From NCBI RefSeq assembly GCF_040939305.1, contig NZ_CP162511.1:4092001-4156000 (forward strand): DNA of 64,000 nucleotides. The letters run 5' to 3'. The DNA is from Herbiconiux sp. A18JL235 (GTDB taxonomy: Bacteria > Actinomycetota > Actinomycetes > Actinomycetales > Microbacteriaceae). The translations under genes and the position numbers were made by a program. Positions 1 to 7,510 of the stretch are shown here, piece after piece (positions within the stretch are counted from its first letter, which is position 1; each line of letters opens with the position of its first letter). The notes beneath the pieces were generated by a model that saw only the letters and a list, made by a program, of their open reading frames with translations, did not search any database and had not been told where the DNA came from.

Positions 1-224
1 ACGAACGGCCCGTAGGCATCCGCGGTGTCGATGAGTGTCACGCCGAGCTCGACGGCGCGTCGCAGCACGGCGATGGCCCCGGTGCGGTCAGCTGGTTCGC
101 CCCAGACGCCCGGGCCGGTGAGCTGCATGGTGCCGAAGCCCAGACGGTTCACGGACAGGTCGCCCCCGATGGCGAAGGTGCCCGATGCGGCAGCGGGTGT
201 GGCGGGAGAGGTCTCGGTGCTCAT
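1..224 (-). CDS. Aldo/keto reductase, N-terminal part (cut by window edge)
   Basis: The visible 74 residues begin at an ATG and run off the left edge. After a 14-residue Ala/Pro/Thr-rich head comes [21 protein letters not shown], the first strand and loop of an aldo/keto reductase barrel, then [12 protein letters not shown]. By family knowledge Asp66 and Tyr71 of this block are two members of the catalytic Asp-Tyr-Lys-His tetrad; the Lys and His lie outside the window. Such enzymes reduce aldehydes or ketones with NADPH in the cytosol. The substrate cannot be inferred. It stands alone, with a 184-bp non-coding stretch upstream containing inverted repeats. Confidence 0.85.
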   Translation of the reverse strand, partial: MSTETSPATPAAASGTFAIGGDLSVNRLGFGTMQLTGPGVWGEPADRTGAIAVLRRAVELGVTLIDTADAYGPF

Positions 225-300
225 GGGCTCCCCAACGCGGCATCCGCGCGCCGCATTCCGTGCTCGACCGTGCCGTACCCGCGAGTCGTGTCACCGAACG

Positions 301-355
301 GTATGAGAAGCGCGCGCTCGAGCTCGAGGAGACCTCGGGGCGACGATTCTCATAC
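301..355. repeat. Inverted repeat upstream of the aldo/keto reductase
   Basis: GTATGAGAA at 301-309 is repeated in perfect inverted form as TTCTCATAC at 347-355. Between them is the palindrome CTCGAGCTCGAG (317-328). The element lies in the 184-bp gap between the methyltransferase stop and the reductase start (225-408), where I see nothing else. It could be an operator for the reductase or a weak terminator; neither is shown. Confidence 0.4.
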
Positions 356-408
356 GGCTGCGGCGCCCCCACCCGGGCACGCGCCCTGCGCCCGCGTGGC
401 AGCTCACG

Positions 409-1350
409 CTACAGGGCGCGCGCCCCCGGCAGGCGCTCGCGCATCACGCGCACCGCGTCGGCGCTGTGGTCGACGAGCACGTAGTTGCGCCCGAGCGCCG
501 ACGCCACCGCGCCCGTCGTGCCGCTGCCGGCGAAGAAGTCGAGCACCCAGTCGCCCTCGCGGCTCGACGCCTGCACGATGCGCCGCAGGATGCCCTCCGG
601 CTTCTGCGTCGGATACCCCGTCTTCTCGCGCCCCGTGGGCGACACGATGGTGTGCCACCACACGTCGGTGGGCAGCTTGCCCCGCGCCGCCCGCTCGGCG
701 GTCACGAGGCCCGGCGCCATGTAGGGCTCGCGGTCGACCTCCTCCGAGTCGAAGTGGTACGCCTTCGGATTCTTCACGTACACCAGGATCGTGTCGTGCT
801 TCGTCGGCCACCGCCGCCTCGACTTCGCCCCGTAGTCGTAGGCCCAGATGATCTCGTTGAGAAAGCACTCCCGCCCGAACAGCGCGTCGAGCAGCACCTT
901 CGCGTAGTGCGCCTCCCGGTAGTCGAGGTGCAGGTACAGCGTTCCGTCGTCGGCGAGCAGCCGCCACGCCTCCACGATGCGCGGTTCGAGAAAGCCCCAG
1001 TAGTCGTCGAAGCGGTCGTCGTAGCGCAGCAGGTCGCCCCGGATGCGGTCGTAGCGCTGACCCTTGAACCCCGTCACGCGACCCTGCCTCGGTTCGGCGG
1101 CAGCCGCATCCGTCTCCCCGCCGACGGCGGGCAGCACCCGCGTCGAGGTGGTGGGCCGACGCTCCTGCGGACGCCCCGTGTTGAACGGTGGGTCGAGGTA
1201 CACGAGGGTGAAGGATGCGTCGGCGAAACGGGCGAGCACGTCGAGGTTGTCGGCATGGAACAGCAAGCCCTCGCCGCGCGCCCCGGCCGCCATGCCGTCA
1301 CGCGGATCGGACCCCGCCGCGGCAGCGGAGGACGGATCGGCGACTGGCAC
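409..1350 (-). CDS. Site-specific DNA-methyltransferase (amino-MTase, DPPF type)
   Basis: A 313-residue adenine/cytosine-N4 DNA methyltransferase. The catalytic DPPF motif (residues 53-56, in LVYLDPPFNTG) precedes the AdoMet-binding FAGSGTTG motif (about 273-280), the beta-class order. YPTQKPEGILRRIVQASS just before motif I is also typical. No restriction endonuclease gene is beside it, so it is an orphan methylase here. I chose the GTG at 1350 because CAGAAT lies exactly 6 nt upstream, a leaderless signature; an ATG at 1293 is the alternative, and an in-frame ATG at 1419 would invade the divergent gene. Its recognition sequence cannot be read from the protein. Confidence 0.85.
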   Translation of the reverse strand: MPVADPSSAAAAGSDPRDGMAAGARGEGLLFHADNLDVLARFADASFTLVYLDPPFNTGRPQERRPTTSTRVLPAVGGETDAAAAEPRQGRVTGFKGQRYDRIRGDLLRYDDRFDDYWGFLEPRIVEAWRLLADDGTLYLHLDYREAHYAKVLLDALFGRECFLNEIIWAYDYGAKSRRRWPTKHDTILVYVKNPKAYHFDSEEVDREPYMAPGLVTAERAARGKLPTDVWWHTIVSPTGREKTGYPTQKPEGILRRIVQASSREGDWVLDFFAGSGTTGAVASALGRNYVLVDHSADAVRVMRERLPGARAL

Positions 1351-1362
1351 CGTGCAATTCTG
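1348..1362 (-). promoter_or_regulatory. Predicted leaderless promoter of the DNA methyltransferase
   Basis: CAGAAT (complement of 1357-1362), a 4/6 match to TATAAT, lies 6 nt before GTG 1350. It overlaps the -35 of the divergent promoter, so the two cannot be fully occupied together. Weaker than the other leaderless promoters here. Confidence 0.4.
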
Positions 1363-1399
1363 ACAGTTCCGAGGCGACAGGCGTATCCTCGGCCTCGTG
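1360..1399 (+). promoter_or_regulatory. Leaderless promoter of the small acetyltransferase
   Basis: CTGACA (1360-1365), an 18-bp spacer, TATCCT (1384-1389), then 7 nt to GTG 1397. The predicted transcript starts at or next to the start codon and there is no Shine-Dalgarno sequence. Confidence 0.65.
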
Positions 1400-1687
1400 A
1401 CGAGCACCTCGATCAGCAACGACGTCCGCCAGAACCGCTACACCATCTCCCTCGACGACCAGGTCGCCGGCTTTGCCGACTACCGCCTCGAGGGGCACCG
1501 CATCGTGTTCACCCGCACTGAGGTCGACCCCGCCAAGCGCCAGGGCGGCCTGGCCGGGCGCCTCGTCGAGTTCGCGCTCGACGACGTGCGCACCTCGAGC
1601 GACCTCACCGTCGTTCCGCAGTGCAGCTTCGTCGCCCACTTCATCGACCAGCACCCCGACTATCAGGAGCTCGTCGACCGCGGTTGA
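1397..1687 (+). CDS. Small GNAT-like N-acetyltransferase (YjdJ-type)
   Basis: A 96-residue protein matching the single-domain acetyltransferases of the YjdJ / Acetyltransf_CG type. Visible family features are an N-terminal sheet with YTISLDDQVAGFADYRLEG, then FTRTEVDPAKRQGGLAGRLVEFALDDVR, where the basic-Gly segment is the usual acetyl-CoA pyrophosphate loop, and a C-terminal PQCSFVAHFIDQHPDYQELV block. It is expected to transfer an acetyl group from acetyl-CoA to an unknown small substrate in the cytosol. It starts with GTG behind a -10 element with no leader. It is divergent from the methyltransferase and has its own promoter, so no functional link is implied. Confidence 0.82.
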   Translation: MTSTSISNDVRQNRYTISLDDQVAGFADYRLEGHRIVFTRTEVDPAKRQGGLAGRLVEFALDDVRTSSDLTVVPQCSFVAHFIDQHPDYQELVDRG

Positions 1688-1745
1688 GGTGTGGGAACCC
1701 CACAGGCAGGATGCGCGGGGCCGGGTCAGCCGGTGGAATGACGGT

Positions 1746-2894
1746 ATGTCCGATGCCGTGCAGCAGCCCGCGAACCCGTCCCACTCCGAGCCGGCGCCCG
1801 AGCCCGGGCCCGCGCCGACACCCGAGCCCGCGCCGTTCGCGATCGACGGGGGCGGCGACGTCTCGAGCGACCCGCTCCAGCTCGAGGCCGCCGTGGTCGC
1901 CGCCGAGGCCGCCGGCTTCGACGGGGCGCTCGGCGTCGAGCTGAAGCACGACCCCTTCGTGGGGCTGGCGCTGGCGGCACGGGCGACGGAGCGCATCCGG
2001 CTCACCAGCTCGATCGCCGTGGCGTTCGCCCGCAACCCCATGAACACGGCGGTGCTCGCGAACGACCTGCAGCTCATCTCGCGCGGACGCTTCGTGCTCG
2101 GCCTCGGCTCGCAGGTGAGGCCGCACATCGAGCGCCGGTTCTCGATGCCGTGGTCGCGGCCGGCGGCGCGCATGCGCGAGTACGTGCGGGCGCTGCACGC
2201 CATCCAGGAGTCCTGGGCGACGGGGTCGCGCCTGTCGTTCTCGGGCGAGTTCTACACGCACACCCTCATGCCGCCCATGTTCAGCCCCGGCCCGAACCCG
2301 TTCGGCGCGCCGTGCATCACCCTCGCTGCGGTCGGGCCCGGCATGGCCGAGGTGGCCGGCGAGGTCGCCGACGGGATGCTCGCACACCCCTTCACGACAC
2401 GTCGCTATCTCGAGCAGGTGAGCCTGCCCGCCGTGGCGCGGGGGCGCGCTGCGGCGGGGTCGGGCGCAGGCGCGGCGGGCGGCACGGGCACAGGCGCGCC
2501 GAGCGCTCGACCCGCCTTCGAGGTCAGCCTCCCTGCCTTCATCGCGATCGGCCGCGACGAGGCCGAGGTCGCCGCAGCGCGCACCGCCGTGAAGAAGCAG
2601 ATTGCCTTCTACGGCTCGACCCCCACCTACCTGCCCGTGCTCGAACTCCACGGCTGGGAGTCGGTGCACGAGCAGCTGCACCGCGGCTCGCTCCGCGGCG
2701 AGTGGGATGCGATGGGCGACCTCGTCACCGACGAGATGTTCGACGCCTTCGCCGTCGCGGGCTCCGCGGCCGAGGTCGCCTCCGCCCTCACCGCCCGCTA
2801 CAGCGGCCTCGTGCAGCGCCTCTCCTTCAGCGCCCCCTACCCCGTCGCCCCCGAGCTTTGGAGGGAGTTGCTCACCGCACTTCGCGCAACATGA
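1746..2894 (+). CDS. LLM-class flavin/F420-dependent oxidoreductase
   Basis: A 382-residue luciferase-like oxidoreductase. After a Pro/Ala-rich head (residues 5-27) come VVAAEAAGFDGALGVELKHDPF, the segment RIRLTSSIAVAFARNPMNTA and LQLISRGRFVLGLGSQVRPHIERRF, the hallmark strands and phosphate loop of the LLM barrel; the arrangement resembles the F420-dependent MSMEG_2256-type group. The probable role is hydride transfer between reduced F420 or FMN and an unknown substrate. The family's usual core is interrupted near residues 233-258 by an Ala/Gly/Thr-rich insertion, seen in several other enzymes of this window. The ATG at 1746 gives a normal N-terminus; upstream codons in frame look non-coding. 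Confidence 0.8.
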   Translation: MSDAVQQPANPSHSEPAPEPGPAPTPEPAPFAIDGGGDVSSDPLQLEAAVVAAEAAGFDGALGVELKHDPFVGLALAARATERIRLTSSIAVAFARNPMNTAVLANDLQLISRGRFVLGLGSQVRPHIERRFSMPWSRPAARMREYVRALHAIQESWATGSRLSFSGEFYTHTLMPPMFSPGPNPFGAPCITLAAVGPGMAEVAGEVADGMLAHPFTTRRYLEQVSLPAVARGRAAAGSGAGAAGGTGTGAPSARPAFEVSLPAFIAIGRDEAEVAAARTAVKKQIAFYGSTPTYLPVLELHGWESVHEQLHRGSLRGEWDAMGDLVTDEMFDAFAVAGSAAEVASALTARYSGLVQRLSFSAPYPVAPELWRELLTALRAT

Positions 2895-2907
2895 CACACT
2901 CTCGGCT

Positions 2908-2960
2908 TATAGTGATATATTCTCGACAGATTTCCGAGCCTGACCTAGGAGCCTGTCATG
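2908..2960 (+). promoter_or_regulatory. AT-rich promoter and ribosome-binding site of the CWB2 surface protein
   Basis: TATAGT (2908-2913) and an overlapping TATATT (2916-2921) form the most AT-rich spot nearby; ATGACA at 2891-2896 could serve as -35 for the second, with a 19-bp spacer. AGGAG precedes ATG 2958 by 6 nt, so this gene has a conventional leader. Confidence 0.55.
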
Positions 2961-5225
2961 TCCAAGCCGAGCCTCGTCATTCAAGGCAGAGTCGCCCTAG
3001 TACTCCTCATCGGCGCCTGCTTCGCGTTGCTGCCCGCCGCCACCTCCTCCGCGGCTCCCTACGAGAGTTCGACTCGTCAACTCTCACAGACACTCTCCCT
3101 TCCGCCGGCGTCGGCCAATCAGCCCGTCGAGTCCGTAGCGATCTCGGGCGACGGCAAGTACGCAGCCTTCTCCACCCGTGCCACGAACCTGAGCGACCTG
3201 GCGAACGGCGTCGAGCAGGTCTACCTGAGTGACTTGCAGACAGGCGCTCTGACGATGGTGAGCGCGCGGTCAGGGGTGGCGGGCGACATGCCCTCGACGC
3301 AGCCCTCCGTTTCTGACGACGGCCGGTTCGTCGCCTACACATCATTGGCCGACAACCTGGCAGGCGGCTCCCCGGCGCGGGGGAGCAAGGCGCTCGTGTG
3401 GGACAGGGCCACCGGTACAACGCAGTTGGTGAGTCTCACAGACGGCCCCTCCCCCGCCCCTGCCACCGTCGGCGTGACCTCGGTCCGCGTGTCAGGCGAT
3501 GGCACGGCCGTCGCCTTCCTCGCAGCCTCGAAACTGACCTTGGAAGACCCTCTCGGCACCTACCAGGTCTACGTGCGGAACCTCCGATCCGCGTCGACGA
3601 CCATGGTGAGCGTGAATCCGCTCGCTACGGTGCCCTCAGGATCACATGGCGTTGACCGTGAAATCGCCATCTCGCGCGATGGCTCCGTCGTGGTTTTCAC
3701 CTCGACCGACTCGTTGAGCAGCCAGCCGGGCGGAGGACGGCCACAGGTCTACGCGCGGATGCTGCGGTCTGGATCGACCGAGTTGGTGAGCGTCAACAGT
3801 GACGGCACCGCCGGGGGAGACGGCTCGTCGGTCACGCCCACCGTCTCGGCGAACGGCACCGCGGTCGCATTCGCGAGCAATTCGTCCGATATCAGCCCGC
3901 TCCATCCCGCAGCCGGGGGCACCTCGATCTACGTGCGCGACCTGACCACGAAAGCGACTGCGCTCGGTACTCCCACCGCCATGGGTTCTAGCGGTATCGC
4001 CTCAGCGGCGCACCCCTCGCTGTCAGAGGACGGCCGCTTTCTGGCGTTCGATTCCGCTCAGAAGGACGTCGTGGCGGAGGGGTCGGGCTTCCCGGGTTCG
4101 TTCTCGCAGGTTTACGTGCGCGATCGCGTCACCGGAACTGTCGTCGTTGCAAGCCGCAACCTGGCCGGCACCACGGCGGGAAACGACCGCTCAGAGCTTC
4201 CGACGCTCAGCAGCGACGGGAGCCTTGTCGCCTTCCGCTCCGCGGCGAGCGACCTCACCGCCACAGCCCCCTCGCTCGGGTCGCCCCAGGCATTCGTTTC
4301 TGGGGGTCACGTGACCCCGACGCTCCAGCGGATCGCCGGGGCGGACAGGTACACCGTGTCGGCGAACGTGTCCTCCGACGCCTTCACTCCCGAGGGTATC
4401 GTCGGGCCCACCGTCTATGTGGCCTCCGGCGAGGGTTTCGCTGACGCGCTGCCCGGTTCTGCAGTTGCGGGATACAACACGGGCCCGATCCTTCTGGTGG
4501 GAAGGGACACGATCTCTGGCGATCTACGTGCGGAGCTCACCCGATTGACTCCACGGCGCATCGTCGTGCTCGGCGGCCCTAATAGCATCAGCGCGCAGGT
4601 GGAGAACGACCTCAAGTCATTCTCCACCTCGGTCGACCGCGTCGCCGGGCCCGACAGATTCAGCGGGTCGATCGCGGTGAGCCGAACCTTCACATCGAGC
4701 GCGGTCGCTTACGTGGCCTCTGGCGAGAACTTCCCCGATGCGCTAGCAGGCGCCGCAGCTGCGGGACGCGAGAAGGCGCCCGTGCTCCTCACTCAGAAGG
4801 ATTCCCTCCCCACGGGGATGAAGGAGGAACTACTGCGGCTCGGAGTCACGAAGATCGTGGTGCTCGGAGGGCCGGCCAGCGTGTCCGACGGCGTGGTGGC
4901 GTCCCTCGGCGCCGTCGCACCGACCACGCGAATCGCCGGATCCGATCGCTACGAAGGCGCTGCCGCCGTTTCTCGAACGGTGTTCGCAGCAGGTGCCAAG
5001 ACAGTCTTCGTCGCGTCCGGGGAAGTCTTCCCTGACGCCCTCTCAGGAGGCGCTTCTGCTATCAAGAACGGCGCTCCCGTGATACTCGTCACCAAGAACT
5101 CGATCCCTGCCGCAGCAGCCGTTGAGCTCGATCGCCTCAATCCGAATCGAATCGTGGTTCTGGGTGGACTGAACACCGTCTCACAGACCGTCTACGAATC
5201 GCTCGAGCAATACCTCGCCCGCTGA
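2958..5225 (+). CDS. Secreted beta-propeller protein with three C-terminal CWB2 repeats
   Basis: A 755-residue exported protein. Residues 1-33 are a Sec signal peptide (basic Arg11, hydrophobic core, cleavage after SSAA). Residues about 40-450 hold repeated blades of the form SxDGRFVAFxSxAxxL and VYVRDLxTG, the TolB/PD40-type propeller. The last 300 residues are three cell wall-binding repeats 2, starting near residues 457, 560 and 658, each opening with R(I/V)AGxDRY/F and containing VYVASGExFPDAL and RIVVLGG. CWB2 repeats bind cell-wall polymers non-covalently in other Gram-positives, so surface display is expected; the ligand of the propeller is unknown. Its codons are less GC3-biased than its neighbours, hinting at transfer or fast evolution. 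Confidence 0.88.
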   Translation: MSKPSLVIQGRVALVLLIGACFALLPAATSSAAPYESSTRQLSQTLSLPPASANQPVESVAISGDGKYAAFSTRATNLSDLANGVEQVYLSDLQTGALTMVSARSGVAGDMPSTQPSVSDDGRFVAYTSLADNLAGGSPARGSKALVWDRATGTTQLVSLTDGPSPAPATVGVTSVRVSGDGTAVAFLAASKLTLEDPLGTYQVYVRNLRSASTTMVSVNPLATVPSGSHGVDREIAISRDGSVVVFTSTDSLSSQPGGGRPQVYARMLRSGSTELVSVNSDGTAGGDGSSVTPTVSANGTAVAFASNSSDISPLHPAAGGTSIYVRDLTTKATALGTPTAMGSSGIASAAHPSLSEDGRFLAFDSAQKDVVAEGSGFPGSFSQVYVRDRVTGTVVVASRNLAGTTAGNDRSELPTLSSDGSLVAFRSAASDLTATAPSLGSPQAFVSGGHVTPTLQRIAGADRYTVSANVSSDAFTPEGIVGPTVYVASGEGFADALPGSAVAGYNTGPILLVGRDTISGDLRAELTRLTPRRIVVLGGPNSISAQVENDLKSFSTSVDRVAGPDRFSGSIAVSRTFTSSAVAYVASGENFPDALAGAAAAGREKAPVLLTQKDSLPTGMKEELLRLGVTKIVVLGGPASVSDGVVASLGAVAPTTRIAGSDRYEGAAAVSRTVFAAGAKTVFVASGEVFPDALSGGASAIKNGAPVILVTKNSIPAAAAVELDRLNPNRIVVLGGLNTVSQTVYESLEQYLAR

Positions 5226-5240
5226 GAGCGCTGGCGAGGC

Positions 5241-5735
5241 CTACGCTCGCCGGGCGCGGAAGGCCTCGACGGCGTCGGCGGCGACCTGGTGGTCGACGAC
5301 GTCGGGCTCGCCCGAGGTGGTGAGGGTGCCGACGAGCTCCCCCGCGGCGAACAGCGGGATGGAGCCGCCGTGCGCCCGCATCACCTCGTGGTCGATCATG
5401 GGGTCGGTGGCCTGCTCGAACGGCGTGCCGGCGTCTTCGAAGCGCCGCTTGACGAGCAGCGAGGGGATGCCGAAGTGCCGTACCACCGCCGCCTTGCCCG
5501 CGAGCCACGGGTCGTTGCCCGGCCCCGTGGAACCGAGCCGGGCGCGGAACACGAGGTCGTCGCCGAGCACCACGTCGACCGCGAGATCGAGCTCGCGCTC
5601 GCGGATGAGCCCGACCGCGATCATCCCCAGCTCGACCGCGTCGTCGTTCGTGAACACGGGCAGCTCGAGTCGCGGCACCTCGGCGAGCGCCTCCGCGGTG
5701 AACACCGGGAGGGCGCCTTCGGGGTGTGTCTTCAC
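5241..5735 (-). CDS. Haem-degrading-domain protein (UPF0303 / HbpS-like)
   Basis: A 164-residue protein of the GlcG/HbpS-like fold, in the UPF0303 branch. Recognised blocks are FTNDDAVELGMIAVGLIRERELDLAVDV, then KAAVVRHFGIPSLLVKRRFE and the His-containing DPMIDHEVMRAHGGSIPLF loop near the C-terminus, followed by VGTLTTSGEPDVVDH. Members of the fold bind or degrade haem, but the UPF0303 branch is poorly characterised and haem activity here is only inferred. It starts with GTG whose last bases form the TGA stop of the lipoate ligase (GTGA overlap), so the two are translationally coupled. It ends 15 bp from the convergent CWB2 gene. Confidence 0.78.
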   Translation of the reverse strand: MKTHPEGALPVFTAEALAEVPRLELPVFTNDDAVELGMIAVGLIRERELDLAVDVVLGDDLVFRARLGSTGPGNDPWLAGKAAVVRHFGIPSLLVKRRFEDAGTPFEQATDPMIDHEVMRAHGGSIPLFAAGELVGTLTTSGEPDVVDHQVAADAVEAFRARRA

Positions 5736-6781
5736 GGAACTCGTCCGATCCACTCGGGTGTCGCGAACTTCGTGCGCACCAGGTCTTCGGCAGCGGCACG
5801 CTCGGCGTCGGTGATGGTCGACGGATGCGCGCCGTACAACCCGGTGAAGGTCGCGACGAGACGGTCGATCACCTCGTCGCGCGGCAGCCCGGTCTGGCTG
5901 CGCAGCGGGTCGACGCGCTTGGCCGCCGACTTGGTGCCCTTGTCGCTCATCTTCTCGCGGCCGATGCGCAGCACCTGAACCATCTTCTCGCCGTCCATGT
6001 CGTAGCTCATGGTGGCGTGGTGCAGCACGGCGCCGTTGCCGAGACGCTTCTGGGCGGCCCCGCCGATCTTGCCCTTGGCCGAGGAGATGTCGTTGAGCGG
6101 CTGGTAGAACGCCTCGATGCCGAGCGACTTGAGCGCCTGGATGACCCACTCGTCGAGGAAGGCGTAGGAGTCGGCGAAGGTCATGCCCTGCACGAGCGCC
6201 GCAGGCGCGTAGATGGAGTAGGTGACGACCGAGTTCGCATCCATGAACATGGCCCCTCCGCCCGAGATGCGCCGCACCACCTCGAAGCCGTACTTCTCGG
6301 CGTTCTCGAGGTCGACCTCGTTCTTCAGCGACTGGAAGCTGCCGATCACCACGGCGGGCCGGTTCCACTCCCAGATGCGGAGCGTGGGCTTCCTCCGCCC
6401 CTCCCCCACCTCGTTGGTGAGCACCTCGTCGAGGGCGAGCTGCATCTGCGGGGTCTCGGGGCCGGAGTGGATGAGCTGCCACTCGTACGCATCCCAGCTG
6501 GTCGCCTTCGCGAGCGAGCGGCGGATGGCGACGGCCACGGCCTCGGGCGAGAAGCCGAGCAGCACGGCGCCCTCGGGCAGCGCTGCACGCACGGCAGCCG
6601 CGATGGTCGCCGCGTCGCTGTCGCTCGGCAGCCCCTCGACCGCCGCATCGATGAGCGGCAGCGCGTCGTCGGGCTCGAGGAAGAAGTCGCCCGCCAGCCT
6701 GAAGTTGCGGATGCGCCCGTCGATCTCGTCGAGATCGACGACGACGAGCTTGCCGCCCGGCACCTTGTACTCTCCGTGCAT
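5732..6781 (-). CDS. lplA: Lipoate--protein ligase family protein with N-terminal accessory domain
   Basis: A 349-residue ligase of the biotin/lipoate A/B fold. Residues 1-88 are a small domain (MHGEYKVPGGKLVVVDLDEIDG) that in other organisms is found as a separate LplB/LplC-like accessory chain; the catalytic domain follows, with RRISGGGA at about 170-177 (lipoyl-AMP binding) and AKGKIGGAAQKR, in which Lys238 is the expected catalytic lysine. It would attach lipoate to dehydrogenase E2 subunits or GcvH. Start: ATG 6781, with GGGAG upstream; a TTG at 6817 is in frame but sits on the -10 element. Confidence 0.85.
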   Translation of the reverse strand: MHGEYKVPGGKLVVVDLDEIDGRIRNFRLAGDFFLEPDDALPLIDAAVEGLPSDSDAATIAAAVRAALPEGAVLLGFSPEAVAVAIRRSLAKATSWDAYEWQLIHSGPETPQMQLALDEVLTNEVGEGRRKPTLRIWEWNRPAVVIGSFQSLKNEVDLENAEKYGFEVVRRISGGGAMFMDANSVVTYSIYAPAALVQGMTFADSYAFLDEWVIQALKSLGIEAFYQPLNDISSAKGKIGGAAQKRLGNGAVLHHATMSYDMDGEKMVQVLRIGREKMSDKGTKSAAKRVDPLRSQTGLPRDEVIDRLVATFTGLYGAHPSTITDAERAAAEDLVRTKFATPEWIGRVP

Positions 6782-6816
6782 CTCCTGCTCCCGTCCACCG
6801 TTCCCCGGCCGGGTCA

Positions 6817-6822
6817 AGCCTA
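6817..6822 (-). promoter_or_regulatory. -10 element of the lipoate ligase operon
   Basis: TAGGCT on the minus strand. Transcription would begin about base 6810, leaving a 29-nt leader with a Shine-Dalgarno sequence before ATG 6781. This argues against the upstream TTG start. Confidence 0.5.
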
Positions 6823-6825
6823 GAA

Positions 6826-6839
6826 CGCATCCGGATGCG
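6826..6839. terminator. Palindrome downstream of the response regulator
   Basis: CGCATCCGGATGCG is a perfect 14-bp palindrome just past the regulator's stop codon. It is two inverted copies of the window's recurrent GGATGCG motif. It may act as a weak terminator between the regulator and lipoate ligase units; it has no loop and no U-tract. Confidence 0.4.
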
Positions 6840-6844
6840 CGGGG

Positions 6845-7510
6845 TCAGGAGGGCGCGACCGATCGGTAGCGATGTTCCGGCCGGCCGGTGCTGCCGTACT
6901 GCAGCTCGACGACGAGCACGCCCTGGTGGGCCAGCGCGGAGAGGTGCCGTTGAGCGGTCGCCCTCGAGAGGCCCAGGCGCTCGGCGACGACCGGAGCGGA
7001 GAGCGCCGCCTCGGCCGACACGAGCACCTCGAGCACGGCGGTCTCGGTGGGGGAACGGCGCGCCGGGGTGTCACGTGCGCCACCGTTCAGCACCCGCCGG
7101 GCCCGATCGATGGTCTCCTGGTCGAGCTCGGGGCGGGCGTCGAGCAGGTTGCGGTAGCGCTGGTAGGAGCGGAGCAGGGCGACGAGCTGGTCGTCGCCGA
7201 AGGGCTTCACGAGGTAGCCGAACGCTCCGCGCTGGAAGGCGCGGCGCACGGCGGCCGAGGTCACCGCCGCCGACAGCACGACCGAGTCGAGGTCGTAGCG
7301 GGCGATGAGGTCGAGGCCCGAGCCGTCGGGCAGGTAGATGTCGGCGAGCACGACGTCGGGGCGGTCGGCCTCGATGGCGGCGACCGCCTCGGCGACGGTG
7401 CCGGCCGTGGCGGAGACCTCGAAGCCGTCGACCGAGTCGACGATGCGGGAGTGGAGCCGGGCGACGTGGAAGTCGTCGTCGACGACGAGCACCCGGAACG
7501 CTGCGGTCAT
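6845..7510 (-). CDS. CitB/DcuR-type response regulator
   Basis: A 221-residue regulator. The receiver domain (1-120) carries the acidic triad DDD at 11-13, phospho-acceptor Asp57 in LADIYLPDGSG and the conserved Lys in GYLVKPF. The C-terminal part (about 150-215) is a winged helix with LGLSRATAQRHLSALAHQGVL, as in the CitB/DpiA family. It is downstream of its kinase with an ATGA overlap, and both are divergent from a citrate transporter, which is the usual arrangement for citrate- or dicarboxylate-sensing systems. It therefore probably activates the transporter gene by binding the 18-bp-phased repeats at 9299-9352. Confidence 0.88.
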   Translation of the reverse strand: MTAAFRVLVVDDDFHVARLHSRIVDSVDGFEVSATAGTVAEAVAAIEADRPDVVLADIYLPDGSGLDLIARYDLDSVVLSAAVTSAAVRRAFQRGAFGYLVKPFGDDQLVALLRSYQRYRNLLDARPELDQETIDRARRVLNGGARDTPARRSPTETAVLEVLVSAEAALSAPVVAERLGLSRATAQRHLSALAHQGVLVVELQYGSTGRPEHRYRSVAPS

